In this document: piece by piece, positions 15,978-24,626 of the stretch
Position numbering within the stretch: position 1 is the first letter of the stretch
Layout: each line of letters starts with the position of its first letter
DNA from: an uncultured Mucilaginibacter sp.
Lineage (GTDB): Bacteria; Bacteroidota; Bacteroidia; Sphingobacteriales; Sphingobacteriaceae
Direction of reading: 5' to 3'
NCBI RefSeq assembly: GCF_946481715.1
Contig: NZ_CAMLOV010000032.1
Span: 1 to 40,503 of the forward strand
DNA length: 40,503 bases
Position numbers and translations under genes: made by a program
The notes under the pieces: generated by a model
The model's input: only the letters and a program-made list of their open reading frames with translations
The model's database searches: none
What the model was told of the DNA's origin: nothing

Positions 15978-18878
15978 ATGTTACGCGTAGACAGCAGCAA
16001 ACCTTGCCAAATAATTTATGCCATTGCCCGGCACGATTTCCTGTCGTACGTGATAGAGCCGCACATTGTGCAGCTCAACCCCAACGGAGAATTTTCTTTT
16101 ACCCACCAGCGCATTTTCAGTAATACTGCGGTTGAGTTTGTACATTGTATTGATGATACCGACCGCAAGCTCATTAAAATACTGGAGGATATGGAGCAGG
16201 GCAACATCATTAAAAGGTTCTATAAGAAACCTATCCGCCCGTTCGAATACTTTGCCAAGATCTTTAACGACCAGATCTTTGACGTTATCCGCCCAAAAAT
16301 TGAAAAGAAAATAGTAGAGGCATTAAGCCTATTGGGCAGCACCAATAAGCAACTGTACCTGATGAGCAAAGAAGGCTATCCTGCAGGGCGCAAAGTGCAT
16401 ATTGCAGATGAACCGGCTTCGGTACTGTTCCATTTCCGCCGAAACGAGGAGGAGATCCGCTACTTCCCTACCATTAAATACCAGGGCTTGCGCATCGAAT
16501 TTATGTTTAAGGATGCCGAGGTCATTTGCAACCACCCCGCCTGGATGTTGCTGGATGATACCTTGTATTATTTCGATAAGGAGATAGAAGGTAAAAAACT
16601 GCAGCCTTTTTTAAATAAACGCTTTATCTCTATCCCAAAATCGTCGGAACAATCCTATTTCGAAAAATTTGTTGCCCCGCTGATAGAGAAGCACAACGTT
16701 TACGCCGAAGGTTTCACCATTAATACCGAAAAGTACGACGCTACCGCTTTTTTAAAACCCATTTACGTAGAAGGCGGCACCTCTCAACTGCAGTTGTATT
16801 TTAAATATGCAGGTTATATTTTCCCGTACGGGGATGGCAGGCATGTTTCGGTTAGGATGGAGCGTACCGGCGACGATTACCTGTTTCACCGCATCAAACG
16901 CTCGGTTACCTGGGAAAAAGGCAAACTGGCGCAACTGGAGGCCCTGGGCTTAAAAATCAACACAGCATCGCTTTTTCAGCATTTGGAAGTTGCCCATGGC
17001 GAGGACGATACCGACAGGTGCTTCCCGGTATTCGAATGGCTGAACCAACATCATGATGAGCTGATTGAAAAAGGGTTTGAACTGGAGCAACCCGACGGGC
17101 AAAAACGCTATGTATTCGGCACTACCAAAATAGACCTGGAGATCTCCGAGAATAACGACTGGTTCGATATCAACGCCGTGGTGTTTTTCGGTCCGTACCG
17201 TATCCCGTTCATACAACTTAAGAACCATATCCTCAACCATAAAAAAGAATTCATCCTTCCTTCGGGCGAAATTGCCGTGATACCCGAACAATGGTTTTCG
17301 CAATACAGCAATCTGCTGCATTTCTCTGAAGGGGGCGACGGCCTTAAATTGCGACGCCACCATATTGGCCTGGTGAGCGACCTGGAAGGCGAAATGGCCG
17401 AAACCGCTATGAGCCGCAAACTGCAAAAGCTGAGCAACTACGAAGAAACCGAAGATGTGCCAATGCCGCAAAACTTTGCGGGCAGCCTGCGCCCATACCA
17501 AAAAGCGGGTTACAATTGGTTCCATTTTTTAAAAGAGTACCACTTTGGCGGCTGCCTGGCAGATGATATGGGTTTGGGCAAAACCATACAAACGCTTGCA
17601 TTATTGCAAAAGCATAAAGAAGACAGCGAGGACGCGGGCAACAAAGCTACCTCGCTGGTGATTATGCCTACATCGTTGATATACAATTGGCTAAACGAGG
17701 CAAAGAAATTTGCCCCGCAGTTACGGCTGATGGTTCATACCGGGGCATTCCGTTATAAGTCGGCAGAGGTATTTGCCAATTACGATGTAGTGATCACCAC
17801 CTACGGTATCAGCCGGATAGATATAGAGATGTTTAAGGCCTACTATTTCGATTATGTAATATTGGACGAGAGCCAGAACATCAAAAACCCGTCCTCCAAA
17901 TCCTTCCAATCGGTAAGGCAATTAAAATCGCGCTTCAAACTGATACTGAGCGGCACCCCGGTAGAAAACTCGGTTAACGACTTGTGGACGCAGATGTCGT
18001 TCATAAACCCGGGCCTATTAGGTGCGCAGGCCTATTTTCAAAACGAATTTGTAACGCCGATAGAGAAAAAGAAAGACGAAGAAAAAGCGCGGAAGCTGCA
18101 GGCCATCATAAAGCCCTTCGTATTGCGCCGCACCAAGGAGCAGGTAGCTACCGAACTGCCGCCGAAAACCGAGAACCTTTTCTATTGCCAAATGAGCGAG
18201 GAACAGGCCGAGGTTTACGACAAGGTAAAATCAGAATACCGCAACGAATTGCTGCGTAGCATTGAGGACGGCACCTACGCCAAAACGCAGATACAAGTAT
18301 TACAGGGGCTGATAAAACTCCGCCAGATAGCCAACCACCCTTTAATGATAGATAAGGAGTACGAAGGCGACTCGGGTAAGTTTGAGAACGTGGTGCATAC
18401 CCTGGCCAACGTATTGGACGGCGGGCATAAAGTGTTGGTGTTCTCTCAGTTTGTAAAACAACTGAACATTTACCGGGAGCATTTCGATAAAAACAATATA
18501 CCCTACGTATACTTGGATGGCAGCACGCAAAATCGTGGCGATGTGGTAAAGCAATTTCAGGAAGATGCCAAAACTCGGGTATTCCTGATATCGATAAAAG
18601 CAGGCGGCGTGGGCTTAAACCTTACCGAAGCGGATTACGTTTTCATCCTGGACCCATGGTGGAACCCGGCAGTAGAGCAACAAGCTATCGACCGTACGCA
18701 TCGCATCGGCCAAACCAAAAACGTGTTCATCTACAAGTTTATTACTAAAGATACCGTGGAAGAAAAGATCCTCGCCCTGCAACACCGTAAACTCAGCGTG
18801 GCCCGCTCGCTCATCACCACCGAGGAAAGCTTTATCAAATCGCTTTCGGCTGACGATATTAAGGAGATATTGGGGTAA
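15978..18878 (+). CDS. SNF2-family DEAD/DEAH-box helicase
   Basis: The 966-residue protein has about 500 N-terminal residues without a recognised motif. The SNF2 ATPase core follows: PYQKAGYNW, Walker A DDMGLGKT (about 529-536), a DESQ box in place of DEAH (630-633), LSGTPVEN and LRRTK. The C-terminal helicase domain has VFSQF, DGST, LISIKAGGVGLNLT, DPWWNPAVEQQAIDR and HRIGQ (908-912). Bacterial SNF2 proteins are ATP-driven DNA translocases that remodel protein-DNA or RNA polymerase complexes. The ATG at 15978 is preferred to the TTG one codon earlier. It is probably monocistronic, as the next gene starts about 160 bases later. Confidence 0.95.
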   Translation: MLRVDSSKPCQIIYAIARHDFLSYVIEPHIVQLNPNGEFSFTHQRIFSNTAVEFVHCIDDTDRKLIKILEDMEQGNIIKRFYKKPIRPFEYFAKIFNDQIFDVIRPKIEKKIVEALSLLGSTNKQLYLMSKEGYPAGRKVHIADEPASVLFHFRRNEEEIRYFPTIKYQGLRIEFMFKDAEVICNHPAWMLLDDTLYYFDKEIEGKKLQPFLNKRFISIPKSSEQSYFEKFVAPLIEKHNVYAEGFTINTEKYDATAFLKPIYVEGGTSQLQLYFKYAGYIFPYGDGRHVSVRMERTGDDYLFHRIKRSVTWEKGKLAQLEALGLKINTASLFQHLEVAHGEDDTDRCFPVFEWLNQHHDELIEKGFELEQPDGQKRYVFGTTKIDLEISENNDWFDINAVVFFGPYRIPFIQLKNHILNHKKEFILPSGEIAVIPEQWFSQYSNLLHFSEGGDGLKLRRHHIGLVSDLEGEMAETAMSRKLQKLSNYEETEDVPMPQNFAGSLRPYQKAGYNWFHFLKEYHFGGCLADDMGLGKTIQTLALLQKHKEDSEDAGNKATSLVIMPTSLIYNWLNEAKKFAPQLRLMVHTGAFRYKSAEVFANYDVVITTYGISRIDIEMFKAYYFDYVILDESQNIKNPSSKSFQSVRQLKSRFKLILSGTPVENSVNDLWTQMSFINPGLLGAQAYFQNEFVTPIEKKKDEEKARKLQAIIKPFVLRRTKEQVATELPPKTENLFYCQMSEEQAEVYDKVKSEYRNELLRSIEDGTYAKTQIQVLQGLIKLRQIANHPLMIDKEYEGDSGKFENVVHTLANVLDGGHKVLVFSQFVKQLNIYREHFDKNNIPYVYLDGSTQNRGDVVKQFQEDAKTRVFLISIKAGGVGLNLTEADYVFILDPWWNPAVEQQAIDRTHRIGQTKNVFIYKFITKDTVEEKILALQHRKLSVARSLITTEESFIKSLSADDIKEILG

Positions 18879-19039
18879 TCATGCTTGTGGCGAGGAGAGC
18901 ACCGCCCTCCTGCAACTCAAACAAAACCACCGGCTATTTTGTATAAGCATTGCCATATTCATTCGGCCTAAACCGAATAATTTGCGGGCAGGACGAAAGC
19001 TTGCTTTTGCTTTTTGTAACATTGCAGAAATTTTTATTG

Positions 19040-20011
19040 TTGACAGCATCCGCCAAAAAAATTCTATCCTACTTTCTTAAAGCCGCCATACTGGTATTGG
19101 CCTTCTATTTTATTTACCACAAGTTCTCAAACAAAAACAGCGACCTTAAACAGTTTGAAGGGCTAATTGCCCGCATCAGCCGCCGGGAGGTAATAACCAC
19201 CTTATCTGCGGTGGTGTTTTTAATGTTCATCAACTGGCTGCTCGAAAGCTTAAAATGGCAATACCTATCCCGCCGGCTTGTTAAAATATCTGTATGGGAA
19301 GCCATCGAGGCGGTTTTTTGCGGGCTTACCTGGGCTATTTTCACCCCGAACCGCATTGGCGAATTTGGTGGCCGCGTTATGTTTTTGCCAAACCGCAAAC
19401 GTATACACGGGGTTTTTGCTATGGCAGTTGGTGCATTTGCGCAGAATGTAATTACCAATGTTGCCGGTGTTTTAGCCTCCCTTTGGTTTATTTATACTTT
19501 TTTAAACATAAACAATTGGTTATTTATCGGGATAGCTGCTTTATCGCTCGTGTTTTTAGGCTTGCTGCTGGCCTGCTATTTCAACATTAAATGGTTGGTG
19601 AGTTTGCTGGATACTATAAAATTCCTCAAAAAATACCACCGTTTTTTTGATATCATGGAGCGCTACCAGGCTAACGAACTGCTGGTTGTTATTGGCTATA
19701 GCACCGCCCGCTTCCTTGTATTTTCTTTTCAATATTATTTGGTTATCCATCTACTATTGCCTGCTCTGCCATCTGCGCCCATGATGCTAACCGTATTGGT
19801 GTTTATCTTCATCCAGTCGGCCATGCCTTCGCTCGATCTTTTGGATATAGGTGTACGCAGCTTTACGGCCATGCATTTGTTTTTATATATTACCAACCAG
19901 CAAATAGCTATAATTGCAGCGGTGTCCTCTATCTGGCTAATTAACCTCATTATACCGGCTATAATGGGTTCTGTATTTGTACTTAAACTAAAATTCTTTG
20001 ATCGTACATAG
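19040..20011 (+). CDS. Integral membrane protein of the LPG-synthase transmembrane/flippase-like family
   Basis: About 323 residues form roughly eight hydrophobic helices, starting with LKAAILVLAFYFIYHKF. The EAVFCGLTWAIFTPNRIGEFGGR segment is the hallmark of the UPF0104/lysylphosphatidylglycerol-synthase transmembrane family, whose members are thought to move lipids or lipid-linked sugars across the membrane. The frame is open back to a TTG at 18950, but that extension does not look like the family. The TTG at 19037/19040 gives the usual length, and no ATG is available. The gene overlaps the downstream glycosyltransferase by 14 bases, so the two probably act on the same lipid-linked product. 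Confidence 0.8.
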   Translation: MTASAKKILSYFLKAAILVLAFYFIYHKFSNKNSDLKQFEGLIARISRREVITTLSAVVFLMFINWLLESLKWQYLSRRLVKISVWEAIEAVFCGLTWAIFTPNRIGEFGGRVMFLPNRKRIHGVFAMAVGAFAQNVITNVAGVLASLWFIYTFLNINNWLFIGIAALSLVFLGLLLACYFNIKWLVSLLDTIKFLKKYHRFFDIMERYQANELLVVIGYSTARFLVFSFQYYLVIHLLLPALPSAPMMLTVLVFIFIQSAMPSLDLLDIGVRSFTAMHLFLYITNQQIAIIAAVSSIWLINLIIPAIMGSVFVLKLKFFDRT

Positions 20012-21125
20012 TATTATTTCCCTGTTCTTAACCGGCCTGTATTTGCTGGTGCTTATTTACCTCATTAAAGGATGGGCCGCACTTAAACGCCCCAAAACCG
20101 ATGGCGCAAGCCTTACTACCAAAGTTACCATCCTGATAGCTGCCCGAGATGAGGCGGAGCGTATCCATTATACAATCGAAGATATCATTGCGCAGGATTA
20201 CCCCCGTCATTTGGTAGAGGTAATTATTGTAGACGACCACTCTACCGATGATACTGCCGCCATCATCAGCAGTTATGCGGCACACGGCATTAAATTGATG
20301 CAGCTTAAGGAGGACAAACCGCTAAATTCGTATAAAAAGAAGGCCATTGCCGAAGCCATTGGCCAATCCACAGGCGACCTGATGGTAGCAACAGATGCCG
20401 ACTGCCGCATGGGCAAAAGCTGGCTCAGCACCATCGTAAGTTATTACGAAACCCACAACCCGGTAATGATCTCTTCCCCGGTTACTTATTTTGAGGAGAA
20501 AACTTTATTTGAACTGTTGCAAACACTGGAGTTTTCTTATCTTATTGGTATCGGCGCTGCCTTTATTGGCAACGGCAGGGCATCTACCTGCAACGGCGCT
20601 AACCTGGCTTACCGCAAAGATGTTTTTTACGAGGTAGGTGGCTTTAAAGGGATAGACGACCTGGCATCGGGCGATGACGAGCTGCTGCTGCAAAAAGTAG
20701 CGGTTAGCTACCCAAACCGCATCGGCTTTTTAAAAAATCGCGAAGCAGTGGTTTACACACACGCCAAGCATACCTTGCAGGAGTTTTTACAACAGCGCCG
20801 CCGTTGGGCCTCAAAATCTACCAAATACAAGGATAAATGGATAGTGGCATTAGCCGTTTGCATATGGCTGTTCAACGTTTCGTTGCTGGTAAACGCCGTT
20901 TTGGGCTTTTATGATGTTTTCTTCCTTAAACTTTTCCTCACGCAATTCTTGTTGAAATACCTTTTCGAGGTAGCGTTTTTATTGCCTATTGCATCGTTTT
21001 TTGGGCGGGTAAAACTCGTAAGCCTGCTTATCATCCTCATTCCCATACACATTATCTACTTTGTATATGTTGGGCTTATAGGCAATACCCGCAAGTATTC
21101 CTGGAAGGGCCGGGTGGTGCGTTAA
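19998..21125 (+). CDS. Membrane-bound family 2 glycosyltransferase
   Basis: The 375-residue protein has one N-terminal membrane segment (about 5-24). The GT-A domain carries ILIAARDEA, the nucleotide-sugar residues VDDHSTDD (78-85), the DAD metal motif (133-135), GDDELL (225-230) and the QRRRW acceptor motif (266-270). Three C-terminal membrane segments follow (about 285-360). It should transfer a sugar from a nucleotide donor to a lipid or growing glycan at the inner membrane; the substrate cannot be told. The start is a TTG inside the end of the flippase-like gene, with no nearer ATG ahead of the first helix. Confidence 0.9.
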   Translation: MIVHSIISLFLTGLYLLVLIYLIKGWAALKRPKTDGASLTTKVTILIAARDEAERIHYTIEDIIAQDYPRHLVEVIIVDDHSTDDTAAIISSYAAHGIKLMQLKEDKPLNSYKKKAIAEAIGQSTGDLMVATDADCRMGKSWLSTIVSYYETHNPVMISSPVTYFEEKTLFELLQTLEFSYLIGIGAAFIGNGRASTCNGANLAYRKDVFYEVGGFKGIDDLASGDDELLLQKVAVSYPNRIGFLKNREAVVYTHAKHTLQEFLQQRRRWASKSTKYKDKWIVALAVCIWLFNVSLLVNAVLGFYDVFFLKLFLTQFLLKYLFEVAFLLPIASFFGRVKLVSLLIILIPIHIIYFVYVGLIGNTRKYSWKGRVVR

Positions 21126-21200
21126 ATTTTAAGTGTATAAAACGCAAACAAATCCTGTTTAGAACTAATTAATCATTATTTTAGGCTGCCTATTATAATA

Positions 21201-22439
21201 ATGCAACACAACCAGGATAGCTCCGGCGAAGACGAATTGATAAGGCTGCTGTTAAAACGGCAGTCGGAGTTGAACTCATTATTGGAGATCACCCGGGCAA
21301 TTAATAAAAATACCGCAACGCCTATCCTTATACAGATGCTGGAGGTTATCCTGCAAAACTATTTGCAGATAGGTAAATTCCGCTTCCTGATAGCTAAAGA
21401 TAAAGTTTATAGCTGCATATCTAAATATGGCGGGCAGATAGAATCGGCAAGCGTACTAAACGCTACCTGGGCGCACCTTAACAAAATTAAAGCGCCGGCG
21501 TCCTTAAGCGGGCATACCGACCCGGTTTTAAGTGGCTACGATTACTTCATCCCTATTTACCATAAAAATAAGGCATTGGCTTACGCGCTTATCGGCGAGT
21601 TTAAAACCTCCGGTGAGATGCTTAATAACGACCTGACGTTTATCCAAACGCTTATTAACGTTATTGTGGTTGCGCTGGAGAATAAAAAGCTTTTCCGCGA
21701 ACGCTTGCAGGCCGAACGGTTTCAACGCGAAATGGAACTCGCGGTAGAAGTGCAAAATATGCTTATCCCGCTGCGGGTGTATAAAGAGGTGGGCGTAGAG
21801 GTGGGTGCCAAATACCTGCCACACCAAAATATCGGCGGGGATTACTTCGATTTCTTCCGCCTTAACGATAACGAATTTTTATGGTGCATTGCCGATGTAT
21901 CGGGCAAGGGCATCTCTGCTGCCTTGCTTATGGCCAACTTCCAGGCGAGCCTGCAGGGGCTGGCGGCCATAGAGGACGACCTTACAACCATAATGGAACG
22001 CCTGAACAAACTGGTAATTCACAATACAAAAGGCGAAAGGTTTATCACCCTGTTTTTGGCGCGGTTTAACGAGAAAACCCGCAAGCTTAACTATATTAAC
22101 GCCGGGCATAACCCAACCATTTTGTATTGCGATGGTGAAGCCATACCCCTAAGGCTAGGTACCACTATGATAGGCGCTTTTGAGGAACTGCCGTTTTTAA
22201 ACGAGGGCGAGATTGATATTGAACCTAACAGTCTGTTTTTTAACTACACCGACGGGCTGATGGACCACGAACTGCAGAATTACAAAAACTGGAGCGAGGA
22301 AAAACTGGTGGAATTTGTAATTGCCAACGGCAGCCTCTCTCCCGACGATTTTAACGAGGCTATGATGGAACACATCAACACTGTTATAAAAGGTAAACCT
22401 ATTGACGATATTACGCTGTTGACTGTGAGGATATCGTAG
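21201..22439 (+). CDS. GAF-containing SpoIIE/RsbU-type PP2C phosphatase
   Basis: The 412-residue cytoplasmic protein has an N-terminal helix, a GAF-like domain (about 25-165) and a coiled-coil linker (about 165-190, RLQAERFQREMELAVEVQNM). The PP2C_SIG phosphatase domain follows (about 195-410). Metal-binding residues are in GGDYFDFF (212-219), DVSGKGISAALLM (232-244), INAGHNP and YTDGLMD. Such enzymes dephosphorylate anti-sigma-factor antagonists in stress signalling. No anti-sigma or antagonist gene is next to it, so its partner is elsewhere. The gene is followed by an inverted-repeat element and a convergent radA. Confidence 0.92.
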   Translation: MQHNQDSSGEDELIRLLLKRQSELNSLLEITRAINKNTATPILIQMLEVILQNYLQIGKFRFLIAKDKVYSCISKYGGQIESASVLNATWAHLNKIKAPASLSGHTDPVLSGYDYFIPIYHKNKALAYALIGEFKTSGEMLNNDLTFIQTLINVIVVALENKKLFRERLQAERFQREMELAVEVQNMLIPLRVYKEVGVEVGAKYLPHQNIGGDYFDFFRLNDNEFLWCIADVSGKGISAALLMANFQASLQGLAAIEDDLTTIMERLNKLVIHNTKGERFITLFLARFNEKTRKLNYINAGHNPTILYCDGEAIPLRLGTTMIGAFEELPFLNEGEIDIEPNSLFFNYTDGLMDHELQNYKNWSEEKLVEFVIANGSLSPDDFNEAMMEHINTVIKGKPIDDITLLTVRIS

Positions 22440-22455
22440 GCAACAACACCCCGCT

Positions 22456-22611
22456 ATGTCATCTCGAACGAGCAGCGGGGGCATAGTACGCGGGGGCGAG
22501 GAGAGAACTTGTACGCGTTGCAATTCGCCGAAGTAAATCCGCTTTGCACACCGCAGAAGTTCCCTCCTCACGCCACTTCACCACCCAGCGCCAGTTCGTT
22601 CGGGATGACAT
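22456..22611. repeat. 156-bp element bounded by inverted repeats (MITE-like or REP-like)
   Basis: Left end atgtcatctcgaacga (22456-22471) and right end tcgttcgggatgacat (22596-22611) are inverted copies with 15 of 16 matching. The interior has no open frame and is GC-rich with internal complementarity (gaggagagaactt against aagttccctcctc). It lies between two convergent genes. The form fits a non-autonomous repeat unit or a structured bidirectional terminator. No transposase or target-site duplication was identified. Confidence 0.65.
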
Positions 22612-22648
22612 GATGTATAAATTGGCTCAGCTATTTGTTAGGACTGCC

Positions 22649-24091
22649 CTAGCCAAACAACAACCCAAATACCTCTTCAATCCTGCCCACTACTTTTACA
22701 TCAATGGTATAGCGCGATAGGTCCAGCCGATTTTTGTCTTTTGCGCCCGAGGGCATGTTGTATTTAGAGATGAATATCTGTTCGAAGCCAAGTTTCTGCG
22801 CTTCGGCGATGCGTTGCTCCACACGGTTTACAGCGCGGATCTCGCCGGAAAGGCCTATCTCGCCTGCAAAACAGGTTTTAGCTGGGATGGGGATATCTTC
22901 GTGCGAAGAGATGATGGCCGCAGCCAGCCCCAGGTCAATGGCCGGGTCTTCTACACGGATACCGCCGGTGATATTGAGGAACACATCCTTTGCACCGAGG
23001 CGGAAACCGCAGCGTTTCTCCAGCACAGCAAGTAGCATGCTCATCCGTTTGGTATCAAAGCCTGTTGCAGTGCGTTGTGGCGTGCCGTATGCCGATGTAC
23101 TTACCAAAGCCTGGGTTTCGATCAGCATAGGGCGCATGCCCTCTAAAGTAGCCGATATGGTAATGCCGCTTAACGGTTCATCCCGTTGTGATAAAAGTAT
23201 TTCGGATGGGTTTGATACCTCGCGCAAGCCCTCGCCCAGCATTTCGTAAATGCCCAGTTCAGATGCCGAACCGAAACGGTTTTTGATGGTGCGCAATATG
23301 CGGTATACGTGATGCCGGTCGCCCTCAAATTGCAGCACGGTATCTACCATGTGCTCCAATATTTTGGGACCGGCTATCATGCCATCCTTGGTGATATGCC
23401 CTATTAAAAACACCGGCGTAGAGGTTTCCTTTGCAAAGCGCAGCAGCTCCGCTGTACACTCCCGCACCTGTGATACACTCCCCGGCGTAGATTCCACATG
23501 GGCAGAATGCAGGGTTTGGATGGAGTCTATCACAACTAAATCCGGTTGTAATTCCTCTATCTGTTTGAAAATGTTTTGGGTGGAGGTTTCTGTCAATATA
23601 TAACAATCCGAACCGATTTCAGATTTATGATTGCTGCCCACTGCTAACTGCCCACTGCCTACTGTGCTCAATCGCTCCGCCCTCATCTTTATCTGGTGGT
23701 CGCTTTCCTCGCCCGATACGTAAAGTACTTTTATCCCAGGCATATTCAGCGCCAGTTGCAGCATCAGGGTAGACTTACCTATACCAGGCTCGCCACCTAT
23801 CAGCACCAGCGAGCCGGCAACTATTCCACCGCCCAGTACGCGGTTAAACTCTTTATCGGGGGTAAGCAGGCGATGCTCTTCCTTAAAAGTAATATCCGCC
23901 ACCTGCACCGGTTTATTTGCCCTTACAGATGATGCCGGGCTTGCTTTCCAGGCTGGTACCGATGAGTTGGCTTTTTCCAAAACCTCCTCAACCATGGTAT
24001 TCCACGATTGGCAGGCGGGGCATTTACCCAGCCACTTAGGAGATTCGTAGCCACAGCTTTGGCAGAAATATGCGATCTTAGTTTTAGCCAT
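22649..24091 (-). CDS. radA: DNA repair protein RadA/Sms, with an in-frame repeat insertion
   Basis: The 480-residue recombination helicase has a zinc finger (Cys10, Cys13, Cys24, Cys27), Walker A GGEPGIGKST (99-108), the RadA signature KNRFG (270-274) and a Lon-like C-terminal domain (from about 300). It promotes branch migration of recombination intermediates. Between MRAERL (136-141) and CYILTETSTQ (163-172), a stretch of about 20 residues (142-162) includes STVGSGQLAVGS. The DNA there (23634-23662) is a run of cagtgggcagttagcag units like short-period intergenic repeats, lying in frame. The catalytic motifs are intact, so the protein is probably functional with an extended loop. Confidence 0.95.
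   Translation of the reverse strand: MAKTKIAYFCQSCGYESPKWLGKCPACQSWNTMVEEVLEKANSSVPAWKASPASSVRANKPVQVADITFKEEHRLLTPDKEFNRVLGGGIVAGSLVLIGGEPGIGKSTLMLQLALNMPGIKVLYVSGEESDHQIKMRAERLSTVGSGQLAVGSNHKSEIGSDCYILTETSTQNIFKQIEELQPDLVVIDSIQTLHSAHVESTPGSVSQVRECTAELLRFAKETSTPVFLIGHITKDGMIAGPKILEHMVDTVLQFEGDRHHVYRILRTIKNRFGSASELGIYEMLGEGLREVSNPSEILLSQRDEPLSGITISATLEGMRPMLIETQALVSTSAYGTPQRTATGFDTKRMSMLLAVLEKRCGFRLGAKDVFLNITGGIRVEDPAIDLGLAAAIISSHEDIPIPAKTCFAGEIGLSGEIRAVNRVEQRIAEAQKLGFEQIFISKYNMPSGAKDKNRLDLSRYTIDVKVVGRIEEVFGLLFG
23634..23662 (-). repeat. Short-period cagtgggcag repeat inside radA
   Basis: On the coding strand the bases read as imperfect units of cagtgggcagttag, with units at gtaggcagt, gtgggcagt and agcagtgggcag. 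The sequence looks like non-coding intergenic repeat DNA, yet stays in frame and encodes small Gly/Ser/Val residues. Confidence 0.6.
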
Positions 24092-24097
24092 TTGTTG

Positions 24098-24133
24098 ATG
24101 TGCAGATTACAGATGTGCAATATGCAGATGAAC
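24098..24133. repeat. gatgtgcaga short-period repeat upstream of radA
   Basis: Imperfect units of gatgtgcagattacagatgt span the region just before radA. An inverted copy of the same pattern occurs at 25521-25556 at the end of the RNase G gene. The rest of the radA upstream gap holds nothing recognisable. Confidence 0.5.
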
Positions 24134-24198
24134 AAAAATATGAATTAATTGGATGAATTGCTAAAAATATTAGGATTTTACTGATCAGTGCCTTGCCG

Positions 24199-24465
24199 TT
24201 ACTTAATCAATTCCTTAAGAAAACTATATTCATCAGCGGGTATCTTCAACAAAGTACCGCATTGCACAGCCGCCTCATAAAGTTCTGCGTTTATTGGGAT
24301 AGAGAATTCATATAATTGCACCACAATCTGTTCAAAGGCGAGGCCTGGCTCGCCTGCCTCGACAAATTCTTCGGCATAAGCAATATCCTTCAGTGATAAT
24401 GCGGTCTCCCTGGCCTTGTTTATTAACTCTCGCAATGCCCGATTTAATTTCCTGTAGCCAAACAT
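24199..24465 (-). CDS. Small MafI-like protein (possible orphan immunity protein)
   Basis: The 88-residue acidic, helical protein has a central EFVEAGEPGLAFEQIVVQLYEF segment. The EPGLAFE-xx-xxLYE pattern with a following PI-x(n)-Y stretch resembles small MafI-type immunity proteins that neutralise secreted toxins, although this was judged by eye only. No toxin gene is adjacent, and the gene sits alone behind a terminator. It could also be a general small regulatory protein. The start is the ATG at 24465, with no earlier in-frame ATG before the terminator. Confidence 0.6.
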   Translation of the reverse strand: MFGYRKLNRALRELINKARETALSLKDIAYAEEFVEAGEPGLAFEQIVVQLYEFSIPINAELYEAAVQCGTLLKIPADEYSFLKELIK

Positions 24466-24480
24466 GATATAAAGCTAACC

Positions 24481-24520
24481 AAAAAGAGCAGATGCTAATT
24501 AAAACATCTGCTCTCTTTTA
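24481..24520 (-). terminator. Terminator hairpin, twin copy A
   Basis: gagcagatg (24486-24494) pairs with catctgctc (24505-24513) across a 10-base AT-rich loop. On the minus strand a T run follows the stem. It terminates the orphan gene at 24627-25430. Stem and 3' flank are almost identical to the hairpin at 25481-25520. Confidence 0.8.
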
Positions 24521-24626
24521 TTGCGGGGGTCATATTTGTATAACAGCATTAGCGTGTATAGCTTTCTAGCGAATGACCTGCGGGACATATATTCAGTTTC
24601 AAAGCCAATACTTTATGCTGCTTCCG

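Noticed and set aside
16950..17525. Long open frame on the minus strand opposite the SNF2 gene (191 codons)
   Set aside because: It lies wholly inside a gene with unmistakable helicase motifs, has no recognisable family and is one of several antisense frames expected from the codon bias.
22440..22648. Possible tRNA or structured RNA in the phosphatase-radA gap
   Set aside because: No cloverleaf, anticodon arm or CCA end was found; the inverted ends explain the structure better as a repeat element.
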